From NCBI RefSeq assembly GCF_036347055.1, contig NZ_CP108882.1, positions 6,932,001 to 6,996,000 of the forward strand: a stretch of 64,000 nt of DNA, in the 5' to 3' direction. The notes beneath the pieces are model-generated. The model was given only the letters and a program-made list of their open reading frames with translations, was not told where the DNA came from and searched no databases. Positions within the stretch are counted from its first letter, which is position 1. Each line of letters opens with the position of its first letter. This document shows, in pieces, positions 1-8,611 of the stretch. A program made the translations under genes and the position numbers. This DNA comes from Streptomyces sp. NBC_00820. Its GTDB lineage: Bacteria; Actinomycetota; Actinomycetes; Streptomycetales; Streptomycetaceae.

Positions 1-324
1 GAGACGGAAGATGAAGTTCCGTCCGGGGAAGCGGAGTTTGGCGAGCGCGTAGCCCGCCAGCGACGACGTGAGCAGCACCGAACCGGTGATCAGGGCGGTG
101 GCGACGACGCTGTTGCGGAACAGCACCGGCAGATCGAGCTGGTGGAACGCCGCCCGGTAGTTGGACAGGTCGAACGCCTGGGGAAGGAACCGGTACGGCA
201 GGGTGCCGGACTCGCCCGGCCCCTTGAAGGACGTCATCACCATGTCGAGGAACGGCACCACCGTGAGCACGGCGCCGGTCACGACCACCAGGTACGACAA
301 CCACGGGAAACGGCGGCGGTTCAT
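1..324 (-). CDS. Carbohydrate ABC transporter permease, MalG-like (3' part beyond window)
   Basis: This is the N-terminal part of the second inner-membrane permease of a sugar importer (binding-protein-dependent transport family). About 108 codons lie in the window and the rest is cut by the left edge. A first membrane helix follows the basic start MNRRRF, and a second begins near residue 75. The spacing between the helices fits MalG-type proteins, which carry the first helix, a short periplasmic stretch with an S/T-F-K segment, and then the transport fold. Its ATG overlaps the stop codon of the preceding permease by four bases (ATGA), so the two are translationally coupled. It would form a heterodimer with that permease. 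No ATPase gene is visible; many Streptomyces sugar importers share the global ATPase MsiK. Confidence 0.9.
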   Translation of the reverse strand, partial: MNRRRFPWLSYLVVVTGAVLTVVPFLDMVMTSFKGPGESGTLPYRFLPQAFDLSNYRAAFHQLDLPVLFRNSVVATALITGSVLLTSSLAGYALAKLRFPGRNFIFRL

Positions 325-1307
325 GCGTCCTCCCCCTTGCGCCGGAAGATCCACAACTGCACCAGGGTGACCATGAGGACCACCACGAACAGCACGAACG
401 CGGCCGCGCTCGCCGTGCCCCAGTCGCCGTACGAGAACGCCTGCCGGTACATCTCCAGCGCGGCCACGTTGGTCGCGTCGCCCGGGCCGCCCTTGGTCAT
501 CACGATGATCAGCGCGAAGGACTGCAGGCCGGTGAGGAACTGGGTGACGGTCACGAACAGCAGGGACGGCCGCAGCAGCGGCAGGGTGATCTTCCAGAAG
601 ACGGTGACGGGCCCGGCGCCGTCGAGCGCGGCGGCCTCGTAGTACGACTCGGGTACGGACTTCAGCCCCGCCGTCAGGATGAGGATCGCCGAGCCGACCG
701 AGGCCCAGGCCTGGACGACCACGACCGAGGGCAGCGCGGTGTCCGGGTCCGTGAGGAACGCCACCGAGTCCAGCCCGAGGGCGTTGAGGACGCCGTTGGC
801 GAGGCCGCCCGGCTCGTACATGTACTTCCACACGTTGCCGACGGCGACGACGGTCGTGACGATCGGCAGGAAGTACAGGGTGCGCCACACCCCCTGGAAC
901 CGCAGGTTGTCGATGCAGGTGGCGACGAGCACGGAGCCGGCCAGCGCGAGGGCCACGGTGCCCAGGGCGAACAGCAGCGTGTTGGTGAGGATCGGCGCCA
1001 GGAACGTCGACCCGTCCGCGAACAGTCCGGTGAAGTTGTCCAGGCCGACCGGACGGATGTCGCCGAGCGCGAACCCGGCCCAGTGGGACATCGACAGCAG
1101 CAGCGCGAAGCCGAGCGGCAGGATCAGGAAGACCGCGAAGAACAGCAGCGTCGGCGCCAGGAACAGATAGGCGACGGCGGCCTGGCGGCGCCGGCTCCGG
1201 ACGCGGCCGCCCACGGCGGGCCGGGCGGGCGCGGTGGACGTGGCGGGCCCGGCCGGCCGCGGGCCGTGTGCCTGACCGGTCGCCTCCGGCACCAGGGAGT
1301 TCACCAT
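321..1307 (-). CDS. Carbohydrate ABC transporter permease, MalF-like
   Basis: This 328-residue integral membrane protein is the first permease of the sugar importer. After a basic, proline-rich cytoplasmic leader of about 45 residues come six predicted membrane helices. The EAA loop near residue 230 (YYEAAALDGAG) contacts the ATPase. Length and motif are typical of the MalF/UgpA group. The ATG overlaps the end of the substrate-binding-protein gene by seven bases, and the stop overlaps the next permease start, giving the order binding protein, permease 1, permease 2. The substrate cannot be read from the permease itself. Linkage to a NamZ-like muramidase makes an amino sugar or cell-wall sugar a reasonable guess. 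Confidence 0.93.
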   Translation of the reverse strand: MVNSLVPEATGQAHGPRPAGPATSTAPARPAVGGRVRSRRRQAAVAYLFLAPTLLFFAVFLILPLGFALLLSMSHWAGFALGDIRPVGLDNFTGLFADGSTFLAPILTNTLLFALGTVALALAGSVLVATCIDNLRFQGVWRTLYFLPIVTTVVAVGNVWKYMYEPGGLANGVLNALGLDSVAFLTDPDTALPSVVVVQAWASVGSAILILTAGLKSVPESYYEAAALDGAGPVTVFWKITLPLLRPSLLFVTVTQFLTGLQSFALIIVMTKGGPGDATNVAALEMYRQAFSYGDWGTASAAAFVLFVVVLMVTLVQLWIFRRKGEDA

Positions 1308-2641
1308 GAGCGCGACACCTCCTGATCGACCTGACGGCGGGTGACGCGCAGCGCCTCGTCGACCGACCGCTGACCTGTCCACAACGCCTCGAGGTTCTTG
1401 CGCAGCAGCGACTTGGCCTGCTGCGCGCCCGGCATGTTCGGCTCCGGCACCGCGTACGCCAACGCGTCCAGGAACGGGCGCAGGTTCGGATCGCCGCCCG
1501 CGCCCAGGAGCGTCCGCATGTCGTCGGCGCGGCCGGTGAGGGAACCGACCGACACCTGCAGGGAGCTCATCCGGGTCGCCGCCGCACTCCGGCCGGCGCT
1601 GCGCACGCTCACCTTCTCGGCGTTGAGCCAGCGCAGGAACTCCCAGGCCTCGCGCGGATGCCTGCTGGCCGTGTTGACGCCCAGCATGAAACCGGTCGAG
1701 AGCGTGGCACGCCGGTCGCCCGCCTCGGGCACGGGCACGGGCGCGACGCCGACATCGCGGTAGTCCGCGCCCATCTGAGCCTTCAGGCTCCCGGTCCACC
1801 AGCCGGCGCTGACCACCATGGCCACCTGCCCGGACTGGAACGCCTTGTACACGTTGACGCCGGGGGCGCTCGCGCCTTTGGCGACGAGGCGGTGCTCCAG
1901 GTCGAACACGGCCCGGCCGGCCGGCGAGTCGATGGCGGTGCGCCTGCCGTCCGCGGAGACGAACGTCCCGCCCGCCGCGTTGAGCAGGGCCAGGGTCTGG
2001 CCGACGGTGGTGGAGTCGTCGTAGGTCGACAGGCCGAACCCCTGCACCAGCGTGTTGCCGTACCGGTCCCGCCGGGTGGTGCGGTACGCCGTCTCCTCCA
2101 GCTCCCGCCAGGTCCGCGGAGGCCGGTCGACGCCGGCCTCGCGCAGCAGCCGCCTGTTGTAGTACAGGGCGTACGTCTGCACCTCGGTGGGATAGCCGTA
2201 GACCTTTCCCCCCACGGACGAGGATCCGACCGCGGCCCGGCCGTAGCCGCGCGTGATCTCCTCGGCGTGCTCGGACGGCGCGGACCGCAGGACACCGGCC
2301 CGGACGAGCTGGCCGTTCCACAGACAGTACGGCTGGAGGATGTCGGCGCCCTGGCCCGCGGCCTGCCGGACCATGAACGTGGTCAGCAGATCCGTGAACT
2401 CGACCGCCTTCGTAAGCACCTTGACCCGGTCGTGGGTGGCGTTCCACTCGTCGACCGGACCCCGCAACGCCTCCTTGAGCTCCCCGCTCGCGTAGTGGGA
2501 GAGCAGGGTGAGGACGATCGGGTCGCCGGGCCGTCCGGTGCCCTGGTGCGGTGCGGCGCATCCGGAGACGAGCAGTGCCGAGGGGAGCGCGAGCGCGAAG
2601 TGACGGCGGCTCAGGCCGCCGGTGTGCCGGGGCGGCGTCAC
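1301..2641 (-). CDS. Extracellular sugar-binding lipoprotein of ABC importer
   Basis: This 446-residue solute-binding protein (cluster B, SBP_bac_1-like) delivers the sugar to the permeases. The N-terminus carries a twin-arginine stretch (SRRHFALALPS), then a hydrophobic segment and the lipobox LVSGC, so it is probably a Tat-exported lipoprotein anchored at Cys about 24. The body has the aromatic-rich hinge features of sugar-binding proteins (YPTEVQTYALYYNRRLL; SAGWWTG). The chosen start is a GTG that overlaps the stop of the upstream acetyltransferase gene (GTGA), which places the Tat signal at the right distance. The ligand is unknown. Confidence 0.92.
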   Translation of the reverse strand: MTPPRHTGGLSRRHFALALPSALLVSGCAAPHQGTGRPGDPIVLTLLSHYASGELKEALRGPVDEWNATHDRVKVLTKAVEFTDLLTTFMVRQAAGQGADILQPYCLWNGQLVRAGVLRSAPSEHAEEITRGYGRAAVGSSSVGGKVYGYPTEVQTYALYYNRRLLREAGVDRPPRTWRELEETAYRTTRRDRYGNTLVQGFGLSTYDDSTTVGQTLALLNAAGGTFVSADGRRTAIDSPAGRAVFDLEHRLVAKGASAPGVNVYKAFQSGQVAMVVSAGWWTGSLKAQMGADYRDVGVAPVPVPEAGDRRATLSTGFMLGVNTASRHPREAWEFLRWLNAEKVSVRSAGRSAAATRMSSLQVSVGSLTGRADDMRTLLGAGGDPNLRPFLDALAYAVPEPNMPGAQQAKSLLRKNLEALWTGQRSVDEALRVTRRQVDQEVSRSW

Positions 2642-3618
2642 CGGACGCTCTCCCGGCGCATCACGCGGAACACCCGGGTCGTGGTGAAACCGGTCTTCCG
2701 GTAAAGGTGTCCGGCCGGGGAGCGCTCGCCGGTCCACAGGAACCACGCGGAGTGCGCCCCGCGCGCCCGCATCCGCTCCAGGACCAGGTGGAGCAGGACC
2801 TTGCCGAGTCCGGTGCCGCGCATCTCCTCCAGTACACCGAACGGGCCGAACCGCTCGTCCACCGACGCGTACGCGCCGTGCATCGCCCAGCCGGCCAGGC
2901 GCTCCGAAGGGTCCCGTACGACGACGATCCGGTCCAGCGGTGTGCCCGCTGCCGCGTACTCCCGGATCGCGCGCGCCCAGTCCGCACTGAAGCGGCTCCC
3001 GGCGAGCGCGACCAGATCCACCAGGTCGTCGTCGGACGGGGTGGCGAACCGGTAGCCCCGCTCGGTCAGTTCGTCCCGGAGCAGCGCGACATCCTCCGGG
3101 AGGCGGTAGCCGACCAGGCCGCGGTCCATCGCCGCCGCCTCGTACAGCGTGCGAAAGCCGAGGGATTCGAGGAGGCCGGCCGCTTCCGGGTACGCCTCGG
3201 CGTCCAGGCCGGGGAGGACGTAGTGCGGGGTGTACGAGGCGAAGTCCACCCGGGTGCGGCCGTGGCCGTGCAGCCAGTCGAGGGCGTCGGTCAGCAGCCG
3301 GCGGCCTAGACCGCGCCCGCGGGCGGCGGGGTCGGTGAAGAAGAACGGGATCCAGCCCTGCTCCGGCTCCAGGTCGGTGCCGGTCATCGGCGTCAGGCGG
3401 CGTACGGCGTAGGCGGCGCCGACGACACGGTCGCCGTCGACGGCGACCCGGAGCCCCTCCGGATCGAAGTTGGCGTCGAGCAGCACCAGGGAGCGGAAGC
3501 GGTCCGGGGTGATGGGGTCGGCAGGCGCGCTCCGGCGCCACGCCTCCACCAGCCGCGGGCCGTCGCCCGCGCGAAAGCCGCGGATCCCGGCCCGGGACGG
3601 CGTCGTGCGATCGGTCAT
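2638..3618 (-). CDS. GNAT acetyltransferase, two-domain
   Basis: This 326-residue protein contains two GNAT folds in tandem. The N-terminal one carries the acetyl-CoA pyrophosphate loop ARGRGLGRRLL (about residue 100). The C-terminal one has the related GTGLGKVLLHLVLERM and ends in a typical GNAT strand (LYRKTGF). It should transfer an acetyl group from acetyl-CoA to an amine, but the substrate is not apparent. The gene sits between the muramidase gene and the sugar importer, and its stop overlaps the binding-protein start. A role in acetylating an imported amino sugar or a derivative is therefore plausible, but this is inference. The start codon is an ATG after about 300 bases without a gene. 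Confidence 0.85.
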   Translation of the reverse strand: MTDRTTPSRAGIRGFRAGDGPRLVEAWRRSAPADPITPDRFRSLVLLDANFDPEGLRVAVDGDRVVGAAYAVRRLTPMTGTDLEPEQGWIPFFFTDPAARGRGLGRRLLTDALDWLHGHGRTRVDFASYTPHYVLPGLDAEAYPEAAGLLESLGFRTLYEAAAMDRGLVGYRLPEDVALLRDELTERGYRFATPSDDDLVDLVALAGSRFSADWARAIREYAAAGTPLDRIVVVRDPSERLAGWAMHGAYASVDERFGPFGVLEEMRGTGLGKVLLHLVLERMRARGAHSAWFLWTGERSPAGHLYRKTGFTTTRVFRVMRRESVR

Positions 3619-3922
3619 CGACGGGGTTGTCCTTCCATACGCGGGTCGCGGACGGCGTCGGCGGCCGCCCGCGGCGCTGCCTCGGTCTGGTGCGGGGGCG
3701 CGGCGCCACGGCGATGGGCGATGGGTGGTGGTGGCGACAGGTGGGTGCGGTGGCGGCGGCGGTGGTGGCGACGGGCTGTGGTGGGTGCGGCGACGGTGTG
3801 AGGGCAGTCCGGCGCGGACGCGCGGGAGGGTGTCCGTGCCGTGGGTGGCTGTCGGGTCGGCACGGGCGTCCGCTCCTCCTTTCGGGGCAGAACCGCAGGT
3901 CGCCGTGGTGGGACAGGGAGTC
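3619..3922. other. Intergenic stretch, very GC-rich with GGTGG-type runs
   Basis: This gap of about 300 bases lies between two minus-strand genes. It contains G-rich imperfect repeats (GGTGGTGGCG-like units, 3725-3790) and no reading frame with a ribosome-binding site or family resemblance. No clear terminator hairpin or promoter was seen. It probably serves as a leader for the acetyltransferase/importer genes. Confidence 0.5.
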
Positions 3923-5119
3923 TCAGGAATAGAGCAGGGTGTCCTCGCCGGCCCACTGGCCGGGCGGCGCCGGGGGATCGCACAGCGGCAGTGGGTCGTC
4001 ACCCGCGTCCACGGTGTGCCGCAGCCGGTCGGACCCCCAGAGCAGGTCGACGAAGTGACGGTGACCGGTGCCCTCCGCGCCGCCGTCCGGGCCTCGCCAG
4101 GCGAAGCCGTCCGGGTACAGCCGCCGAAGCGTGGCGAGCATCGCGACGGCGGTGCGCACGGGAGCGAACACCTTGCGGTCGGTGACGTGGAGCTGGACCC
4201 CGCGCAGCGGCCGTCCGGCGTACTTGTGGAAGGTCGGTACGTACCGCAGGTCACGGAAGTGCACCCCCGGCAGGGCGAGTTCGGCGAGCGAGGGCGCGAA
4301 CCGCGCGTCGACGTACGGGGCCCCGACGATCTCGAAGGGCTGTGTCGTACCGCGGCCCTCCGAGAGATTCGTTCCCTCGAACAGGCAGGTGCCGGGGTAG
4401 ACGGTGGCGGTGGCCGGCGTCGGGATGTTCGGCGAGGGCGCCACCCACGGCAGGCCGGTGGCCTCCGCGTCCATGGAGCGCTGCCAGCCGACGGCCTCGA
4501 TCACCGTCAAGTCGGCTGCCCTGCCCGCTGCTTGGGGCACGGCCGAGGTGTTGAGGAGCCGGGCGAGTTCGCCGCAGGTGAGACCGTGCCGGACCGGCGT
4601 CGCGGCGCGCCCGACGAAGCTGGCCCAGGCCGGATCGAGCAGCGGACCCTCGCTGACGAGCCCGCCGAGGGGATTCGGCCGGTCCGCGACCACGAACCGT
4701 ACGCCCGTACGGGCCGCCGACACCATCAGGTCGTACATGGTCCACACGTAGGTGTAGAACCTGGCCCCGATGTCCTGCAGGTCGTACACCAGGGCGTCGA
4801 CGCCGCTCGCGCGCAGCAGTTCGTCGAGGCGCCCGCCGTCGCACCCGTAGGTGTCGTGGACCGGCAGGCCGGTGGCGGGGTCCGTCCGTGCGGCCTCGCT
4901 CTCGCCGGCCTGGGCGGTCCCGTGCAGTCCGTGCTCGGGACCGAACAGGGCGACCAGTCGCACGCCGGCGTCGAGCAGCGCGGGCGCGGCCGGGCGCAGG
5001 CCGGGGAGGACACCGGTGTGGTTGGTCACCAGCCCGAGCCGACCGGGCCCGGCGAGTCCGGGCGACGCGTGCAGGCGTGCGATCCCGGTCGTCACCGCGA
5101 CTCGGTCGTCCGTGCTCAT
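3923..5119 (-). CDS. namZ: NamZ-like exo-beta-N-acetylmuramidase (DUF1343)
   Basis: This 398-residue protein belongs to DUF1343, whose characterised member NamZ (glycoside hydrolase family GH171) releases MurNAc from peptidoglycan fragments. Family hallmarks are visible in order: LVTNHTG near residue 30, FGPEHGLHG about residue 65, YDLQDIGARFYTYVWTM about 115, a DRPNPLGG segment about 145, PSPNIPT and EGTNLSEGRGTT about 230-255, and FHKYAG near 300. The ATG at the motif-proximal position is preferred over an upstream in-frame codon that would enter the AT-rich promoter gap. No signal peptide is seen, so it may be cytoplasmic or leave by another route. The downstream GNAT and sugar-importer genes suggest a muropeptide-sugar recovery unit. 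Confidence 0.88.
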   Translation of the reverse strand: MSTDDRVAVTTGIARLHASPGLAGPGRLGLVTNHTGVLPGLRPAAPALLDAGVRLVALFGPEHGLHGTAQAGESEAARTDPATGLPVHDTYGCDGGRLDELLRASGVDALVYDLQDIGARFYTYVWTMYDLMVSAARTGVRFVVADRPNPLGGLVSEGPLLDPAWASFVGRAATPVRHGLTCGELARLLNTSAVPQAAGRAADLTVIEAVGWQRSMDAEATGLPWVAPSPNIPTPATATVYPGTCLFEGTNLSEGRGTTQPFEIVGAPYVDARFAPSLAELALPGVHFRDLRYVPTFHKYAGRPLRGVQLHVTDRKVFAPVRTAVAMLATLRRLYPDGFAWRGPDGGAEGTGHRHFVDLLWGSDRLRHTVDAGDDPLPLCDPPAPPGQWAGEDTLLYS

Positions 5120-5160
5120 CCTTTGCCCCGTCTGCCGGTGACTCCTCAAGGCGACTGACC

Positions 5161-5189
5161 GAAATTTACTGTCATGTCTTGGAATTTGG
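5161..5189 (-). promoter_or_regulatory. AT-rich promoter/operator region with two GAAATTT-like boxes
   Basis: In the 73-base gap upstream of the NamZ-like gene, two similar AT-rich boxes (GAAATTTAC at 5161 and GGAATTTGG at 5181) are spaced 20 bases apart, about two helical turns. The surroundings are far more AT-rich than any neighbouring DNA. This resembles a repressor operator over a promoter. RpiR/MurR-type regulators of amino-sugar genes use AT-rich half-sites, but the assignment is a guess. Confidence 0.4.
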
Positions 5190-5192
5190 CAA

Positions 5193-6749
5193 TCATCCAC
5201 CCATGGTTCGCGCCGAGTGGGAGCCGTCCGCCGGGGCCGGTGGCACCAGTTCCTCCATCAGGGCCGAAGGCAGCGACGGGTTGGCGGCAGCCGCTTGTAC
5301 CACTTGCCAGTCGTCGTCGGCGAGCAGGCCGGCGATGACCTGCGGCGGCAGGGACGGGTGTCCGGCGGCCACCGGCCGTGCCCGCCGGTCCGCCAGGCAG
5401 GCGAGCAGCGCCGGTCCCGTCGCGTCGCGGCGCCTGGCGATCTCGCGCAGCGCCTTCCCGGCCGGCGGCACGTGTCCGCTCAGGTCCTCGAGCAGTGCCG
5501 GCGACGCGTCCGGGTTGCCGGCCACCATGGCGGCGACATGGACGCCGTGGCGTTCGAGCATGCTCCGCAGCTGAGCCTCCGACAGGCCCGGGTGCGGCGC
5601 TATGGACTTGACCACCTTCGCGTCGGGGTCGGCGGCCAGCGCGTCGCGGATCCCGGCCGGCAGATCGCGCCGTTCGGCCAGCAGCATCCGCATCACCGGA
5701 TCCGGGGACCGGGACAGGTGCTCGACCTCGGAGGGGGAGGCGCGGGCGATCCGCGGGAGCAGGGTGGGGCCGATCCTGACGGCGGCGGCCAGGCGGGAGA
5801 GCACGTCGAGCGGCACGCACGGGTGGTGCGCGAGGGTGCGCTGTACGTCGTGGCCGCGGTCGTCGGCCAGCACACGGATCACGGCGTCGTCGATCGTCGG
5901 ATTTCCCGCGAGCTCGGCTCGGACACCGGGGTCGGTGTCACCGGCGAGGCGCGCGGCCGTCCTGGGCGGCAGGCCGGGGCGGGCCGCGAGCCGGGCGCGC
6001 AGCAACGCCGAGGGGTGGTCCGCGAACCGCAGGAGGGCCTCGACGGGCGTGGCGGGGTTCTCGAGCGCTCGCTGCGCCAGCTCATGGACGGTGGACTCGT
6101 GGGAACCGTCGCACGAGGCACCGGACCGCAGATCGCAGTCGAGCCGGGGACACCCCGGATCGTGCGTGAAGGGCGTCTCCTCCCTGTCGCAGACCAGGCA
6201 GCGTTCCACCGGAGGCAGCCCCTCGCCGGTGACCAGCATCGCCAGCACCTCCGGCGGCGTCGCCTCGTTGGCCGCCACCGCCTGGCGGACCTCGGCGTGC
6301 GGATGCCGCGCGAGGCGGGCCGCCATGTCCGGCGTCGTCCACCACGCGAGTTCCGTGACGACCCGTACGTCCGGGTCGGCGGCGAGCGTCTCCCGTACGT
6401 CGGCCGGAAGGCCGGGACAGGCGGCCAGCCTCTCCCGGCGCCCGGCATCCGGGTCTCCGGCGAAGAGCCGTGCCCACTCCGGGGCACCGGAACGCTCCTC
6501 CAGCAGGGCGAGCGCGGCCCGCGGCTGTGCGACGGGGTCGATGTCGGCGGCGGTCAGCAGACCGGCGTACGCGAGTCGTACGGCGTTCTCCTCGGCCCGC
6601 GCGGCCAGTTCGGCCGTCTGCTCACGGGTGAGGTCCGCGCGATCGGCGAGGGACTCGTCGATGTCGGCGTCCGCGACGGCGATCAGGCGATCTACCAGCT
6701 CGAAGGGCAGCGCAGGGTTGGCGGCGAGCCCGCACAGTACGTCGTTCAC
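5193..6749 (-). CDS. Leucine-rich-repeat-variant (LRV) protein with cysteine cluster
   Basis: This protein of about 518 residues is built almost entirely of helical LRV-type repeats of about 24 residues (patterns such as LAANPALP, LARHPHAEVRQAVAANEATPPEVLAML, RLAGDTDPGVRAELAGNPT). Such solenoids act as protein-binding scaffolds. In the middle (residues about 190-225) is a cysteine- and histidine-rich insert with CLVCD, HDPGC, LDCD and SCDGSH, which could bind zinc or an Fe-S cluster. The Azotobacter LRV protein is known to carry a 4Fe-4S cluster. The start used is a GTG just inside a hexanucleotide repeat. A longer form from an ATG at 6896 would add an Ala-Ser repeat tail. The function is unknown. 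Confidence 0.8.
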   Translation of the reverse strand: MNDVLCGLAANPALPFELVDRLIAVADADIDESLADRADLTREQTAELAARAEENAVRLAYAGLLTAADIDPVAQPRAALALLEERSGAPEWARLFAGDPDAGRRERLAACPGLPADVRETLAADPDVRVVTELAWWTTPDMAARLARHPHAEVRQAVAANEATPPEVLAMLVTGEGLPPVERCLVCDREETPFTHDPGCPRLDCDLRSGASCDGSHESTVHELAQRALENPATPVEALLRFADHPSALLRARLAARPGLPPRTAARLAGDTDPGVRAELAGNPTIDDAVIRVLADDRGHDVQRTLAHHPCVPLDVLSRLAAAVRIGPTLLPRIARASPSEVEHLSRSPDPVMRMLLAERRDLPAGIRDALAADPDAKVVKSIAPHPGLSEAQLRSMLERHGVHVAAMVAGNPDASPALLEDLSGHVPPAGKALREIARRRDATGPALLACLADRRARPVAAGHPSLPPQVIAGLLADDDWQVVQAAAANPSLPSALMEELVPPAPADGSHSARTMGG

Positions 6750-6761
6750 GGGGCGCCATTC

Positions 6762-6820
6762 TGCCGATGCCGATGCCGATGCCGATGCCGATGCCGATGC
6801 CGATGCCGATGCCGATGCCG
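6762..6820. repeat. Hexanucleotide tandem repeat TGCCGA, about 10 copies
   Basis: About ten perfect head-to-tail copies of TGCCGA lie immediately 5' of the LRV gene and are followed by a GGGGTCGGGGTCG run. Read in the LRV frame on the minus strand they would encode alternating Ser-Ala. Because the unit is six bases, copy-number change would not shift the frame. Confidence 0.95.
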
Positions 6821-7051
6821 GGGCCGGGGTCGGGGTCGTGCGGGGGTGCGGCCGACGGATGAAGGTGTCGGTGAGTTGCCGCTGACGGGCCGCCATGTAC
6901 TGAGTGGCGGAAGCGGCGCCGGAGCTTGGCGCCCGCTCCGGCCGACGCGTGCGCGCGTGCGTGTGTGAGCCGGTGCGGGCGGCTGCGGGCGTGGGCGGGT
7001 GCGGGCGGACCCGGCGGCAGGCCGGGCCGTGGGGGCGGCGTCCGGCAGGGT

Positions 7052-8164
7052 TCAGTGCCTCTGCGACGACAGCGCGGCGGCGACCCGTTCGGACACCCCC
7101 GGCGGGGTCGAGGCGTGCGGGGAGAACCTGAGCGAGTCGGTGCGCACCGTCGGCGTGACACCCTCGGCGTGCAACGCCTTCGCGACGAGGGACGGATCGC
7201 GGTCCGGCAGTGCGAAGGAGAGGATGCCCGCGCGCCGTGCCGGGTCGGTGGGGGAGAGGACGTGACCGCCATACTCCCTGACGACCTCGGTGAGTTCGGC
7301 GATCCGCGCGGCGATCGTGGCCTCGATCGCCGCGACGGTGTGCCGCTCCACGAGGTCCAGCGCGGCCGCGAACGAGGCGGCCGCCACCGGGCTCAGATTG
7401 GTGATCGACCACCGTCGCGCGTCAGGGGCGGGGGAGTGCTCCGCCCCGTCGAAGATGCCGACGTCCTGGACGCCCGTCCAGCCGGTGAGGACCGGCTCCA
7501 GGGTCTCCAACGCACGGTCGGACAGCACGGCGAAGCCGGTGCCCCAGCCCGCGCGCAGCCATTTCTGACCGCCCGCGACCACCACGTCGGCCGCGTCCCA
7601 GGCCATCTCGGCCACGCCGAACGCCTGGATGGCGTCCACGATCAGCAGCCGGTCCGGCCCGATCGCCTCGCGCAGTGCCCCCAGGTCGGCACGGAAGCCG
7701 GTGCGGAAGTCCACGGCGCTGACGGCCACGGCGACGACGTCGTCGGTCAGCGCGGCGCGGACCAGGCCGGGGGTGACCCCGCCGCCGGGCGCCGGGTCGA
7801 GCCAGCGCGGTGTGGCCCTGCCCAGGTGCGCCGCACGGCGCCACGGATAGTGGTTGGCGGGGAAGTCGGTGCGCGGCGCGAGGACCACGCCCTCCCGGAT
7901 GCCGAGCGCGGCGTGGAACAGGCCGGTGGACGCGTTCGGGAGCAGCACGGTGTGCCGGGCGTCGGCGCCCGCGAGGCGTGCGACCGTGTCCCGCGCGGTC
8001 TCTTCCGCGCGCATCAGTCCGTCCACGGTGGTGTGGTCGGCGCGGGCGGACTCCTCCATGGCTCGCGCCGTGGCGGCCACGGCGTCCCGTGACGGCGGGC
8101 CGAACCGCGCGAAGTCGAGGTATCCGGCGGGCGTGTCGAAATGAGTTGCGTACGACGTGAGCAC
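7052..8164 (-). CDS. Class V aminotransferase / cysteine-desulfurase-like PLP enzyme
   Basis: This 370-residue fold-type I pyridoxal-phosphate enzyme shows an N-terminal substrate segment (LDFARFGPPS), a cofactor phosphate loop (LLPNASTGLF about residue 95), the Asp-x-x-His/Gln-like strand (IVDAIQAFG about 200), and the Schiff-base lysine in GGQKWLRAGWG (about 225). The Arg near the C-terminus (RFSPHAS) would bind the substrate carboxylate. The start is a GTG. The gene stands alone between a long GC-rich gap and the LRV gene, so the substrate is unclear. It belongs to the class V group that includes isopenicillin epimerases and cysteine desulfurases, and no partner decides between these. Confidence 0.85.
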   Translation of the reverse strand: MLTSYATHFDTPAGYLDFARFGPPSRDAVAATARAMEESARADHTTVDGLMRAEETARDTVARLAGADARHTVLLPNASTGLFHAALGIREGVVLAPRTDFPANHYPWRRAAHLGRATPRWLDPAPGGGVTPGLVRAALTDDVVAVAVSAVDFRTGFRADLGALREAIGPDRLLIVDAIQAFGVAEMAWDAADVVVAGGQKWLRAGWGTGFAVLSDRALETLEPVLTGWTGVQDVGIFDGAEHSPAPDARRWSITNLSPVAAASFAAALDLVERHTVAAIEATIAARIAELTEVVREYGGHVLSPTDPARRAGILSFALPDRDPSLVAKALHAEGVTPTVRTDSLRFSPHASTPPGVSERVAAALSSQRH

Positions 8165-8179
8165 GGGGCTCGTCCTTCC

Positions 8180-8232
8180 GGGGCGGGGCGGGGCGGGGCG
8201 GGGCGGTTCGGGCGGCGCGGTTCGGGCGGCGC
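8180..8232. repeat. GGGGC pentanucleotide repeat and 14-bp duplication
   Basis: Five copies of GGGGC are followed by two copies of GGTTCGGGCGGCGC. They lie in the 447-base gap just upstream of the aminotransferase start. The G-rich plus strand could form a quadruplex. The rest of the gap (8233-8520) holds no recognisable gene. Confidence 0.85.
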
Positions 8233-8520
8233 GGGCCGTGTGGTGGCGGGTGTGTCGGGTGAGGGGTGTGCGGTGCGCGCGTCGGCGTACTGGCGCGTCC
8301 CGCCGTCCGCCCTCGCGTGCGTGTCCCCGCCCGCGGGCACGGTACGCGCCCCGCAGCCTGCGGGCGGCCCCGGGGCTGTCCGCGATGGGTGTCGGTCCGC
8401 GGCGGGTGGCCCCCGTGGGTACGGCTCCCCGCCGGTGGGACCACAGGGGCGCGGGCCCTCGCGTCGCAGTGCCGCAAGCGCCGGCCGCGAGACTCCGGTG
8501 CCGGCGGGGAGGCGGAAGGG

Positions 8521-8558
8521 GACGGCCGGGCGCCCCTCCTCAGGGGTGCCCGGCCGTC
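8521..8558 (-). terminator. Strong hairpin terminator of the DHA2 exporter gene
   Basis: A near-perfect inverted repeat has arms of about 17 bases (GACGGCCGGGCGCCCCT paired with AGGGGTGCCCGGCCGTC) around a four-base loop. It lies about 55 bases beyond the stop of the MFS gene and, as is usual in Streptomyces, has no long T-run. Confidence 0.75.
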
Positions 8559-8611
8559 CCGTTCGGCTGCGCCTGTGTCTGTGCCTGTCGCTGTGCCCGT
8601 GCGGGCCCGGC

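Noticed and set aside
1658..2704. Long plus-strand open frame opposite the binding-protein gene
   Set aside because: Antisense shadow of a well-supported gene, with His/Arg/Gly-rich composition.
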